Shown: positions 55,301 to 64,000 of the stretch, one piece after another
How the letters are laid out: each line of letters opens with the position of its first letter
Numbering within the stretch: position 1 is the stretch's first letter
NCBI GenBank assembly: GCA_025618425.1
Contig: CM046844.1
Location: 5,609,957-5,673,956, forward strand
Direction of reading: 5' to 3'
DNA from: Heliocidaris tuberculata
Taxonomy: Eukaryota; Echinodermata; Echinoidea; Camarodonta; Echinometridae
DNA: 64,000 bases
The notes under the pieces: model-generated
What the model was told of the DNA's origin: nothing
The model's database searches: none
The model's input: only the letters and a program-made list of their open reading frames with translations
Program-made: the position numbers and the translations under genes

Positions 55301-58300
55301 ATGAATATGATTTTTGATGGGGATAACAGTATTTAAGTTGAGGGTATGACATACAGTTGTGTGTACAAAAAAATGATTAGATTTATCAGAAGGCATGAAA
55401 TTTACAACAAATTTATGACTTATGTGCTGCCTATATCTATTCCATTATCACAATTCAAGACTGGCTTCAAAGGTAGTTTGCAGGCACAACCCCTGGTCAG
55501 TCGTAAAAAATGTCTGTACTGTAAGACTACAATAGGCCATGTATTATAGCTGCTCCTGACACGACCAGAAGGTAGCTGGATTAGGCTTCTTTCACGACCC
55601 AATGATTTCCTGATAAAGTGTCAAATTAGGGTCTGTGCTTGCAGACTACTTCAAAGGTACCGTTAAACATAAATGTATTTATAACCCCCAAAACTCCCCC
55701 CAAAACTCCCCCAAACAAAAAAAAAATCCATGTCTCTATATGTAGTCCAAGAATTCAGTTCTTTAAACTCCAAATGGATCAGTTGGTTTTCATGCTCTCT
55801 GCTCTCGTGTTTTACAGCCCAGTATTCCAACATCGTTTGCTGCCCATGGAAGAAGGAAACCAGACTCTCCTGTGTACCATAAGAAACCCAGCCAGCAACA
55901 TGGGGTAAGTCAGCATTTCTCTTTCTGGGCCCTGTTTCATAAAATTTATCATCAATGACAAGTTGCAATAACTGTAATAAGCTACTGAAATCCTTGCATC
56001 TGATTGGCTGAGAGCAAATATGTCGGTAAAAATCACTGACAAGACACTTGATGAAACGCCCCCCTGATCTTTCCTACAGTTTGCTCTTCAAAGGAAATGT
56101 TTAGATCTGGTAATGAAAATAGTGACAATATCAAGTGAAATAAACACTTGTTCAAGACTGCAAATGAACTAATATCACTTGAACAACTTTTATAGAAAAT
56201 ACAGCTTTGTAATAAGTGAAGGAAGATGAAGAGAGAGAGATCTAGTAGTCTTGACTATGTGCATGGTATGTTGTCTTTTATGTGCAATTATGAGTTGTGC
56301 TTTTCGGTGGATATGATTTCCAGCAAGTTTTCATTAATTTACTTAAATGTTACTGGTCCAAACAACTCTGTATACTGCCTAGTAAATAATTTAGAATGAC
56401 TTTATTTCAGTTTCTCTCAAAATGCTTCATAACCACATCTCTAGATTCCTGTCAAACCAGAAACTGTCGCAAATTTCGGTCGAGCTTTGTGAAAGTTTCA
56501 TGCTGCGGAGTAATCAAATTACAATTGGAACAACACAAAATTATTGCAATTCGCGAAAGTTTCTTGCTGCAAAATTGGCTGTCATTAACAATTCGTGAAA
56601 TATTTATGTCGCAAAAGTTTCTGATTTTACAGTAGCTTCAAAGGTACTGTTTAAAATATTTATGATACAATATTAATTACAACAAGATACCCTAGAAACA
56701 CAATCACTTTTTATGCCTGTTTCAGAGCATCTTATATCTCTCAAATGCACTTTAAAAAAAAAAAGAAGATTCTTTAAGCCATTTTCGCTTTCGAGCGCTT
56801 TAGAGGACAAAGGCAAATGTCTCTTTTAGGGAACAATAATGAGTTATATTTTTACTTTTTAGGAAGATGTAATGAAGAATTTAATGTAAATGCCTGTATT
56901 AATATTGAGAAGTAATATTGTGTTGTAGTCATATAACTGTGAAAGAACTCTTACTGCCTCAGTTGCAATGAAGAGAGAGAGATGACTTTCTCTGGAGGAA
57001 ATACTCTCTAAATACAAATACTGACAAAGACACATTCAGCAGCAAATCTGAACTCTCTCTGAATATCTGATATCTGAATTCTCTGATATCTAGGTTACAA
57101 AGAGTCCAGAATGCATGTGCAAGACTTGTCTACCGTCAATCAAAATTCACTTCAACTGCACCTCTTCTGAGAGAGCTCCATTGGTTGCCAGTTCGTCAAA
57201 GAATTTCATTCAAAATTTTGTTAATTGTGTATAAATCCTTGAGTGGTCAAGCTCCCAGTTACATAACAGAATTACTTCAACTCAAAGTCCAGTCACACAG
57301 TCATAGCCTGCGCAGTTCCAGAGATACATTATTGTTTCAAATTCCCCATGGCAGAACAGCTTGCCAATTGAAATTCGAAGCTCCTCATCCCTCAATGTCT
57401 TCAAGTCCAAGTTAAAATCATATTTGTTCGGTTGAGTTAATCTATTTTTTGTGTGTAGAATTAAGTAAAAGGGAGCTCTGAATCAGCGCAGCTGAATATA
57501 TTTTGCATAGTAGCTGCGCTATATAAATTTATGCTTATAAAAAAAAAAAAAAAGAACTATCCATTTGCCGGTATCTGAAAAATCAGGAAAATGTCGGCAT
57601 ATATTTACTTATTTCATCATGTGTGTATGTAGAGTGTATGTGCCCTAAGGGAGTCTGTATAAAACCGTACCTCAGCCAGTTGGTATTTTAGACCCATTTT
57701 ATTTGTTCAGCATATGTGTTATTGATCTGAATAGAATCGGTCATAAAGTTTATAATCTTTAGAGCAAATCTTTACAACCTGACAGAATTCAAACCCCATA
57801 TCGGTACAATCTATGAAAAATGCCTTGAAAACATGACTGCTTTTATTTCTTTATCGTCCTGGCTGTAAAATGCTTGGGGGGGGGAATGAAATGCCTGCTC
57901 AAAAAGAGTGAGATAAGTAAACAAAACGTCCACTCAAAGCAGATTTATGGTATTAGCTCTATCAAAACTGTCCATGGAATATGACAGAAAAATCAAATAG
58001 TAGCTGGTCAATGGTCCATGTATAATATGTTTACATAAAGCCAAATTCTCGGCTTATCTCTACCCAAGATGCCGCTTGTGTTGAGTATTTACTGAAAGAA
58101 AGTGAGATATGTAAACAGACCCTGAATTCCTGGACAGTGGAGATAATGACCTTTTCCACAGTAGCAATACTTCAAATATCATGTTGAAGTTATTTTTTCT
58201 CCTCCACTGAACTTTCCAAAATGTGTTATTATTGGTAATTTTCATATGACTTTTAACTCCGATGGAATGCTTGTGTTTGACAGCTGAGTGGAACCATATT

Positions 58301-60756
58301 GTTCCATTTTTGAAAAGCTTAGGGGGCAGCATGCCATAGATAGATATTTCAATCATCTTTGATTGGTTTATGGAATCATGTTGGAAAATCACTGTATAAG
58401 CTGATACAAGGATGACAGGGACACAGGATTTACGCTAGATGTTGTTTTCGTGATAATTATCATGGGCTACTTACAATACATGTTTGCACATGCATTGTTA
58501 GCTCAATTTTGCGTAATTCGCGAAAATATCAAAATTTAGTATATTCCTAAACCATTTGCTATTCTATCTCCATGTCTCACTGATATATGTAGAAAGCCAT
58601 AGCAATACCACTATATGTAGATTGATGATCCAGGGCATGAATTTAGGAGTGAATGGATGGATGGATTGATGGATTGATGGATGGATGGATAAAGGAATGA
58701 ATGAATGAGTGAATGAATGAATGAATGGATGGATGGATGGATGTGTGAGTGAAAGAGTGAATGAATGGATTGATGGATGGATGGAGGGATTGATGGATGG
58801 ATGGATGAATAAAGGAATGAATGAATGGATTGATGGATGGGTGACTGGATTGATGGATGTATTTGTGAATGAAAGAATGAATGAATGGATGGATGAACAG
58901 ATGAATGGATGGAAGGAGAGGGGGAGAGGAAGGGAAGGATATTCAGAGAGTGACGATGTAGAAGATATGATTTCAGCTAAATGATAGTTTTCCTTCTTTC
59001 TCTGTTTCATTCTTTCATATTATCTATGGTGATAAAAATGAGAGCAAAATGACATATAATTGACAGAAAATTTGACAAGAAAAATGGAGAGGGTAGACTA
59101 CACATCATCAGCAATATGACAGATTGAAACAGAGAATGAAGGAAAAGTATACAGGAGAAACCAAATGAGTGAACAGAAAAAAGAAAAAAAAAAAAACCTC
59201 TCATTACCTCCCTCATTTCTCCCTCAGTTCAGCCTCAAATCAAACCATATAAGCTTCATTGTAACTTACTAATGAGCTCAACACACATTCAATCGGTAAT
59301 TGGTATAATTCACACAGAGGTCAAGGGCTTTACCATTCACCCCCTCAATTGGCAACAATTACCAATCACTTGCTGGTTTGTTTCCATTGCCAGAATTGGT
59401 TTAATTTGGCTGTAGAAAGGAAGACTTAATATAGTCCTTATCAATATTTTATTTTACCTGTACCTTTGCAAAACTGTTAATGTGGCTTCTTACCAGACCA
59501 TAAGCTCTAGTCCTTTTGTTTTGGTCACTAAGATTTTTGCATGATTCCCGTCCATTGTAGAGATGATTTTATGCAGCAGCAATTCAGTGTATCTAATCAA
59601 TATTATATTATACATGTGCAAGTATATGTTTGATCTTGTGGTCCAATACATTCTTACAATCCCAACAAAGTACATTCAATTAAAAAAAAATTATATGCAC
59701 TTCTCTTTCTTGCATTTGTTTCAATTTTTTTTTTTTTCCTACATCTAAAATTCTAGTTCCATAAATCAAGGTTGCACTGTATTTTGAAACGTTTCATTTT
59801 CTTGGATTGTTTGCCAGTGTGGAAACTGACCCACCCAGCCATTAACAGGTCAGGAAAGCAAGAAAGAGAGAAAAATGAAATAGCTATTAGTGGATATGAA
59901 ATAATTGGCAAGAACGTGTGGCTTTTTCGCTGAAAAGGAAACAAAATGTCATTATCCCCGGCAGGAGGGCTAAACAGTGTCATGCAAGGGACTCGGGTCC
60001 ACTCATATGTTTATCATCACCAAAATCATATTGATTGATTTCTATTTACCTCCATTTTTATTTTCTTCTCCCTTTTCCAGCTGATGAATATATGGTAGTT
60101 AAAAAGCAGTTATACATAAAAGATACCCTTGGGTTTATTTGAACAGGAATGTGTATATAAGAGTGGGGGAAAATAACCTGAAAACATGTATTACTGTATT
60201 GTTTTGTTCTTTGAGATGTTATCGCGTTAGATGCAAGACGTCTGAATTCCCACAAAAGTATTCATTTGAAGAAAAAAAAAGGTACTATTAAAACAGTGGA
60301 GGCAAAAAGGAAATTGTGATAAAGGAATGTATTCAATTTTGAACGTAAAGTTTTCTTGTGTATTTACATGGAAGGAGGGGTCAATAAATTGATAATAAAT
60401 CAATTGTGTTGATTGCACCAAGCTATTGAGAAGTCATTTGACAGTGTATTTACTATCTAGGAACCATTAGTTTTCTCTCTGAACCATACTCTCCCCTCAT
60501 AAATACACAAGAAAAAAAATCATTTCAGTTTAAAGAATGAAATTCTTTGACAGTTTACTATCAGTAATTCTATTGCCATTATGTATTCAAATGATAGGAA
60601 TAGAAGCTACATATGTACCTGTCTTCAAATTATCGAATGAACTCATTTTTTTTTTCTTTCAATTTCCAGTCGAACTACCCACCAGGACAAGGGGGAGGAA
60701 GGTCTGGCTATGGATCAGCTCAGGGGCAACACCAAGGAACTGGAAGATACTACTAA
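43335..60756 (+). CDS. GPS2: G protein pathway suppressor 2 (GPS2), 11 coding exons
   Basis: GPS2 is a stable subunit of the NCoR/SMRT-HDAC3-TBL1 corepressor complex, acting in the nucleus and, in mammals, also in the cytosol. Exons: 43283-43428 (ATG at 43335), 44038-44144, 44731-44852, 45709-45782, 47867-47955, 48395-48533, 48960-49250, 53510-53637, 55091-55204, 55818-55904, 60670-60756. Phases agree throughout; the coding length is 1332 nt, or 443 residues plus TAA, against 327 in human GPS2. The N-terminus [18 protein letters not shown], the basic helix KERERKRQ and the coiled coil from SLEETKEQ through [13 protein letters not shown] are unmistakable; this is the family's corepressor-binding part. 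After about residue 115 the protein is low-complexity (His, Gln, Pro, Tyr, Ser), with SPSPP and a run of 23 Gln at 49181-49249. The tail [10 protein letters not shown] ends at the stop. The extra length comes from the disordered middle. Any upstream non-coding first exon was not located; 43283-43334 is 5' UTR. Confidence 0.95.
44331..44478. mobile_element. Family C MITE, both ends intact
   Basis: GGGCCCTGTTTCATGAAATT opens and GTTTTATGAAACAGGGCCC closes, with CTTGAATCTGATTGGCTTAG inside. It lies in a GPS2 intron. Confidence 0.8.
44859..45272. mobile_element. TTAA-flanked element, family B, at a GPS2 splice donor
   Basis: TTAACCCTTTCAGGACAGG opens and CTTGAAAGGGTTAA closes the element (414 bp). 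Internal blocks are GGGCTAAATTGATCACATTT and TTGTTGCCAATTTAAGGAT. Other copies lie at 36418-36834 and about 14968-15330. The left TTAA lies 6 nt after the exon end at 44852, so the donor GTATGT survives but runs straight into the element. Confidence 0.85.
46033..46875. mobile_element. hAT-like element with 8-bp target duplication GAATTAAC
   Basis: An 843-bp element begins TAGGCCTGTTTTGAAAGG; the right end in reverse reads TAAGCCCGTTTCGAG. It is flanked by GAATTAAC at 46025-46032 and 46876-46883. Subterminal repeats of a CGACTACTCGG type occur at both ends. The centre is GC-rich with no transposase frame, so it is non-autonomous. It lies in the GPS2 intron between 45782 and 47867. Confidence 0.8.
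47429..47819. mobile_element. Family A TTAA MITE, full length (best copy)
   Basis: A 391-bp copy with TTAA at both borders (47429-47432 and 47816-47819). Its ends are GGGAAGGTTGAGTTCTGG and the inverse CCAGAACTCAACTTTATC. It lies in GPS2 just upstream of the exon at 47867, so its right border is 47 bp from the splice acceptor boundary. Confidence 0.85.
49181..49249 (+). repeat. CAG/CAA repeat coding 23 glutamines in GPS2
   Basis: Twenty-three consecutive Gln codons mix CAG and CAA, ending one base before the exon boundary. The last stretch holds seven uninterrupted CAG codons. The mixture suggests an old, partly stabilised tract. The antisense poly-Cys reading frame is an artefact. Confidence 0.97.
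49771..49845 (+). repeat. 37-bp tandem duplication
   Basis: AAAAGTTTGTACCAAAAGTT followed by CATCAACCTACAATA is repeated exactly, 37 bp apart (49771 and 49808), in the GPS2 intron after the poly-Gln exon. Confidence 0.9.
50052..51153. mobile_element. Large foldback element (~1.1 kb) with AAGTTT/AAACTT modules
   Basis: The left arm (about 50052-50345) and right arm (about 50935-51153) are inverse copies: GTAGTTTCAAAACTTTAAG against CTTAAAGTTTTGAAACTAC, and GGTCCTCC against GGAGGACC. The ends carry GTTCACACAAA and GTGTGAAC. Many internal ACTTTAAGTTTC-like modules repeat in both orientations, and a further half-arm occurs near 50460-50560. It lies in the GPS2 intron after the poly-Gln exon. The pair of opposing 96-111 codon frames reflects this palindrome. 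Confidence 0.75.
52790..53372. mobile_element. TTAA-flanked long foldback element
   Basis: 583 bp bounded by TTAA, with arms of about 250 bp. The left has AGGAAAATGAAACCCTGGGG, the right the inverse ending CCCAGGGTTTCATTCTCCTT. The arms share AGTTGTACTACTAAACCTG and GCAACATTGCCAATT. It lies in the GPS2 intron before the exon at 53510. Two opposing small frames inside are arm translations, not genes. Confidence 0.85.
54421..54640 (+). repeat. Polypyrimidine tract
   Basis: About 220 bp is almost wholly C and T on the plus strand (CTTCCTTCCTTTCTCCTTCT-type). Both strands give low-complexity frames (Lys/Glu-rich or Phe/Ser-rich) that are not genes. Confidence 0.9.
54849..55062 (+). repeat. ~150-bp direct repeat upstream of a GPS2 exon
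   Basis: GTGAGTGGTTTTCAGATTGA and CTTTATTCTGTTTGTTTCTT at 54855 onward recur near 55003 as GTGAGTGGTCTTCCGATTGG and CTTTATTCCATTTGTTTCTT. The second copy ends 30 bp before the exon at 55091. Confidence 0.7.
55927..56064. mobile_element. Family C MITE
   Basis: Nearly identical to the copies at 1267 and 62001, including the asymmetric CACTTGATGAAACGCCCCCC end. The close identity points to recent spread of this subfamily. It starts 22 bp after the GPS2 exon that ends at 55904. Confidence 0.8.
56449..56632. mobile_element. Family D mariner-like MITE
   Basis: It runs from CTGTCAAACCAGAAACTGTC to AGTTTCTGATTTTACAG followed by TA. CGCGAAAGTTTCTTGCTGCA is shared with the copies at 33.6 and 61.8 kb. 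It lies in the last GPS2 intron. Confidence 0.7.
57092..57553 (+). mobile_element. 5'-truncated non-LTR retrotransposon (CR1/L2-like) with 3' UTR and poly(A) tail
   Basis: One open frame from 57092 to 57415 reads [36 protein letters not shown] and [16 protein letters not shown], the standard C-terminal tail of CR1/L2/Jockey-type reverse transcriptases. A +1 shift near 57400 recovers the usual ending [11 protein letters not shown] and a stop. Then come a short 3' UTR with a GCGCAGCTG motif, GTAGCTGCGCTATATAAA and an A-rich end at about 57540-57553. It lies in the last GPS2 intron and is far less decayed than the copy at 39.3-39.7 kb. Confidence 0.88.
58650..58925. repeat. GGAT/GAAT tetranucleotide minisatellite
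   Basis: Imperfect GGAT, GATT and GAAT units with occasional GAGTGAA. They open reading frames of 87 and 148 codons on opposite strands (Met-Asn-Gly-Trp or His-Pro-Ser-Ile repeats), which are artefacts of period four. Confidence 0.95.
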
Positions 60757-61370
60757 AGACACCTCATCATACACACCCTCATTTGACCTAGGATTCTGGA
60801 AGGTTGTCCCCAGGTACCACCAAGACTTGCCAATTGTTTCTACAGGAGCAACACCCAGGGACTGGAAGATAATTACTATAGCCACTACATCATACATACC
60901 ATCATCCAAAAGGAGCAGAGCCAGGATCCTGGAAGGTTGTTCTTTGGTACCATTAAGACTTGGCATTTGTTATGTCAGGGGCAATGCCAAGAGTCTGGAA
61001 GATAGAACGAGGAGATTAGAAGACACCCTGATACACATCTATGAAATGTGTGATCCTGGAAGGTTGTCTCTTAGTACCCCAAAGATTTGGCAATGGTCAC
61101 TTCAAAGCTAGCATTAAGAGTCTGGTAGATTTTTACTATGAGTCTAAAAGATACTGATATACTTCAACAAGGTGAATTTCTAGCGCAGGGATTGTGGAAG
61201 GTTCCCCAAGGTATCACTTGGACTTGACAATGATTTCTTCAGTGGTAAGGTCAAAGGTCTAGAAGAAACTAATAGGTGACCAAAAGAAAAGCTCATCCAC
61301 ATCAAGAATTCAGATGTTTCATGGTCTTCCAAGATTCTGCAATGATCAGGACCTGACAGCTTAGAGATAC
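60721..61370 (+). repeat. Degenerate tandem repeat (~122-137 bp units) beginning inside GPS2 coding sequence
   Basis: Five recognisable units start near 60721, 60843, 60976, 61103 and 61240, and a sixth faint one follows. Each begins with a variant of CAGGGGCAACACCAAGGAAC and a short TGGAAGAT-like block. A second conserved block, GGATCCTGGAAGGTTGT followed by a TACCACCAAGACTTG-like piece, lies in the second half. The first unit encodes the last ten GPS2 residues and the stop codon; later units are untranslated. Confidence 0.8.
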
Positions 61371-61788
61371 CATGTGGATAAGACTAGACTGAATGACCTG
61401 CCACTAGTATTCTGGATTATTTTTCAAGTTGAGAAAAGAAGTCACCAAGACAGAGTATCAATAATTCATTTTGTGACATGTTTCAGGATAGAGAATTTTA
61501 CCAATTGTATCCTACCTTGTTTCTTAATGCTACTTCCCTCCCTTAAAATTGTGAAGTTTTAATGAAAGGTAGGGGTGTCCATCATGCAAGAATTTCTTTC
61601 ACATTCTAGACTGTTGCTAAATTTCACCATTTTCTTTTAGATTTGGTTATATAATTTAAAAACATTCCATATGTCCTGAAAGGAATCTGACTGATCCCAC
61701 CCACAAACCTGTTTACAGCAGCACCAGGGTTATATGGAGCTGGGTTCCATGGAAAAATATGTCTTATGATTTTCTTGCTAACACCCTA

Positions 61789-61985
61789 CTGTAAAACCAG
61801 AAATGTTAACGACATGAAACTTTCGTGAATTGTAAACCACAGCCATCTTTACAGCAAGAAACGTTCATGATTTGCAAAAATTCAGTGTTACGTCACTTAT
61901 GTTCACGGCGTGAAACTTTCGGGAATCTGAACAACTCGCGAAATTCGCGAACATTAAATGCGTGTGAAAGTTTCTGGTTTGACAG
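61789..61985. mobile_element. Family D mariner-like MITE with TA on both sides
   Basis: TA (61787-61788), CTGTAAAACCAGAAATG, repeated ACATGAAACTTTCGTGAATT modules, then GTTTCTGGTTTGACAG and TA (61986-61987). It lies within the proposed GPS2 3' UTR. Confidence 0.75.
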
Positions 61986-62000
61986 TATTCCTTAAGATCT

Positions 62001-62138
62001 GGGCCCTGTTTCATGAAACTTGCTTTCACTGACAATTTACCATAACTGTTATAAGCTACTGAAATCCTTGCATCTGATTGGCTGAGAGCAAATTTGTTGG
62101 TAAAAATCACTGACAAGACACTTGATGAAACGCCCCCC
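62001..62138. mobile_element. Family C MITE in the GPS2 3' UTR
   Basis: Same subfamily as 55927-56064; it starts GGGCCCTGTTTCATGAAACT and ends CACTTGATGAAACGCCCCCC. If the poly(A) site at about 62662 is used, this copy is transcribed in the mature GPS2 mRNA. Confidence 0.8.
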
Positions 62139-64000
62139 TGATCAAAAGATTTTAGGTGTGTGAATCTTGTTATGGGCACATTACATTGTGGTACAAGTTG
62201 AAAAAGTCTTTGTGTTGTCATATTGCAAACAATGTTAGTCTATCTGAACTTTTAAGTGCCATGCAAAATGGTTCCCATGTAGTATTTGTTTTGAGCATTA
62301 GTTCACTTGTATGTATGCCAGCACATTCATGTCCATGTAAAACCTTCACTTCGTAAGAATTATAGAAAAAATGTATGCCATATGCAATCGAGTGTGTGTC
62401 ATCCTTATCCTTTTGACATTTTTCAGAACAGCCCCAGTTAGATTGCTCTATTTTGGTTATTTTGAAGGTATAGACACATGAATTCTTAAAGTTTCAAAGA
62501 ATATGATTGTCTGTTTTTAACTCCATGAATTGGTCCCTGCCAGAGTTGTCCTTTTCTCTGATTATAATAATGATTCTCTAACTGTTTATTGTACTGTAGT
62601 GTTGCTCCTGTTTAAAGATGTCACTTCATTGTTAACAAAAACTCTCTTTGTATAAAGTGAAAATAAATTATGTGCACCAGTTTATGATCACTTGTGAATT
62701 TGTTCAATGGAGAAACTGATGTTTGTGTATTTTGTATATCAAGAGATAATTTGGGAAAATTATGTTATGGAAGGTTTTGTAATCAACCCCTGGCCCAAAG
62801 TATCTGTCTCTTTTCCAGTAGCTCTCTTCAATTCAATTAAAAATTGTTTGCAGAGGAAAATTATGGGTCTATTTGGAGGTTGACATGAAACTTTCGCAAA
62901 TTGTAATTTTGGAGGTTTTGGGGTACTGTTTCAGTAGTTTGGTGGTAAAATTGGACGGAACTTCTAATTTTTTGTGTGTGCGTCATTGGTAATGTAATGG
63001 AGGAACATCCTCAGATATTATGAATAATGGAAGTAGGAGGTTCATATCCTGGAAAATATTGGTACATCATATGCTGAGAGTCAGAAGGCTCTTAGAATTT
63101 AACATAGGACTAATACCCTTCTAGCTCTCAAACAATAAAATAATGGTGGTGACACCATGTTGGTGTCAGCCTTCCTTTTACCTAATCAAGATGATAGGCA
63201 GGATGGATGTTACATAACCACTTACTGAATCGTGTGGGCAGTCTAATATTTCATTAGGTTAAGCAGATTTCTGCGATTAAGAAAAATATGCAGTATACCA
63301 TGGCATAGTATAGGTACTGATGATGTACTTGTAGTGCATTGTAGTGTTATTTGTAGTTCCAGTAGCTTATTAATAAGCTTGCCTAGGTATGCATCAATTG
63401 GTAAATGTGTCTTAAATGGTGTTTAAGAGTAAATACTTTGTTACATATCATTGTTACATATTTTGTTAGAAAATTGAGAATGTATGGAATTTATGTTGCA
63501 AAGAAGTCAACTTGAAAATTTTCAGTTGAAGATATTTCCTTGGAATAAAGGATTATGACTAGAAACTTTATCACAAAACCAACTTGTATGTAAAGAAAGG
63601 TTAAATTTTAAACTGTATGTTGCTCATTGACCCCACTTTCCTGTGAAGTACCTGACATCAGCTTCTCCCTTGATACCAGGGAGATGGTAGGGATAAGCTG
63701 GAATAAATTTAACATGTGAACTGACCTTGTACCATGATTAATTAGTGTATAGGATACACCAGTTCTATTCACATTATTGTGTATGATGGTGTAAAGACAA
63801 TATGATCTCTTCATGTGTAAGTATGCTAACCTTTAAGGGCTTGCCCTTAATTTTTTTAAGGTGGCCAGCAGGGCCACTTGAGCATGAGATCCAGGCGACC
63901 CAGATATGCATCTTACACTATATTTTGTCCGTGGCCAGCTAGGCCACCAATCCGACAGTTTCAAGTGGCCATTTGCACCCGGGCTACCATTAAAGTTGAG

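Larger units (their letters stand above)
60757..62690 (+). other. GPS2 3' UTR with repeat array and two MITEs
   Basis: Sequence after the GPS2 stop has no supported coding frame. It contains the rest of a degenerate repeat array (to about 61370), a TA-flanked MITE (61789-61985) and a GGGCCC-type MITE (62001-62138). AATAAA at 62662-62667 is the best candidate poly(A) signal, giving a 3' UTR of about 1.9 kb. Further AATAAA copies occur near 63133 and 63543. Confidence 0.45.

Noticed and set aside
58564..59010. 148-codon His/Pro/Ser/Ile-rich frame on the minus strand and an 87-codon frame opposite
   Set aside because: Both are translations of a GGAT/GAAT tetranucleotide array.
60710..61111. 133-codon open frame after the GPS2 stop region
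   Set aside because: It overlaps the last GPS2 exon in another frame and follows the repeat array; it shows no family resemblance.

Overview
The window is animal (metazoan) nuclear DNA. It holds intron-rich, single-copy genes with GT-AG introns, short exons, AT-rich introns and a dense load of small non-autonomous transposons. Protein divergence, intron density and repeat style suggest an echinoderm, probably a sea urchin. That identification is an inference; I could not run a database search.

Three genes can be rebuilt exon by exon with matching splice phases. (1) A P5B-type ATPase of the ATP13A2/ATP13A3 family lies on the + strand from 862 to 26320. It has 24 coding exons giving 1061 residues; its N-terminal exons lie before base 1. 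(2) Ribosomal protein L22 (RPL22) lies on the - strand, with coding exons between 38303 and 34584. It has four exons and 131 residues, with a three-codon first exon and a TOP-like start. (3) GPS2, a subunit of the NCoR/SMRT-HDAC3 corepressor complex, lies on the + strand with coding from 43335 to 60756. It has 11 coding exons and 443 residues, and a 23-glutamine tract. The ATPase and RPL22 are convergent, with about 8 kb between stop codons. RPL22 and GPS2 are divergent, so their promoters share the 38.3-43.3 kb interval. The three genes have unrelated jobs (polyamine/cation transport, translation, transcriptional repression), and nothing suggests they act as a system.

The rest is mostly transposon-derived. 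There are several families of palindromic elements flanked by TTAA, two hAT-like elements with perfect 8-bp target duplications, a GGGCCC-ended MITE family, a TA-flanked mariner-like MITE family, tRNA-derived SINEs, and two decayed non-LTR reverse-transcriptase tails. A broken THAP-domain exon also lies at 28249-28465. The THAP fragment next to many TTAA-flanked elements recalls Kolobok-type transposons and is the nearest thing here to an unexplained system. Other notable points are a partly duplicated ATPase exon (about 19.12-19.24 kb), a repeat array that starts inside the last GPS2 coding exon and runs through its stop codon, and a TTAA element that begins 6 nt past a GPS2 splice donor.

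I see no prokaryotic operons, CRISPR arrays, rRNA genes or convincing functional tRNA genes.
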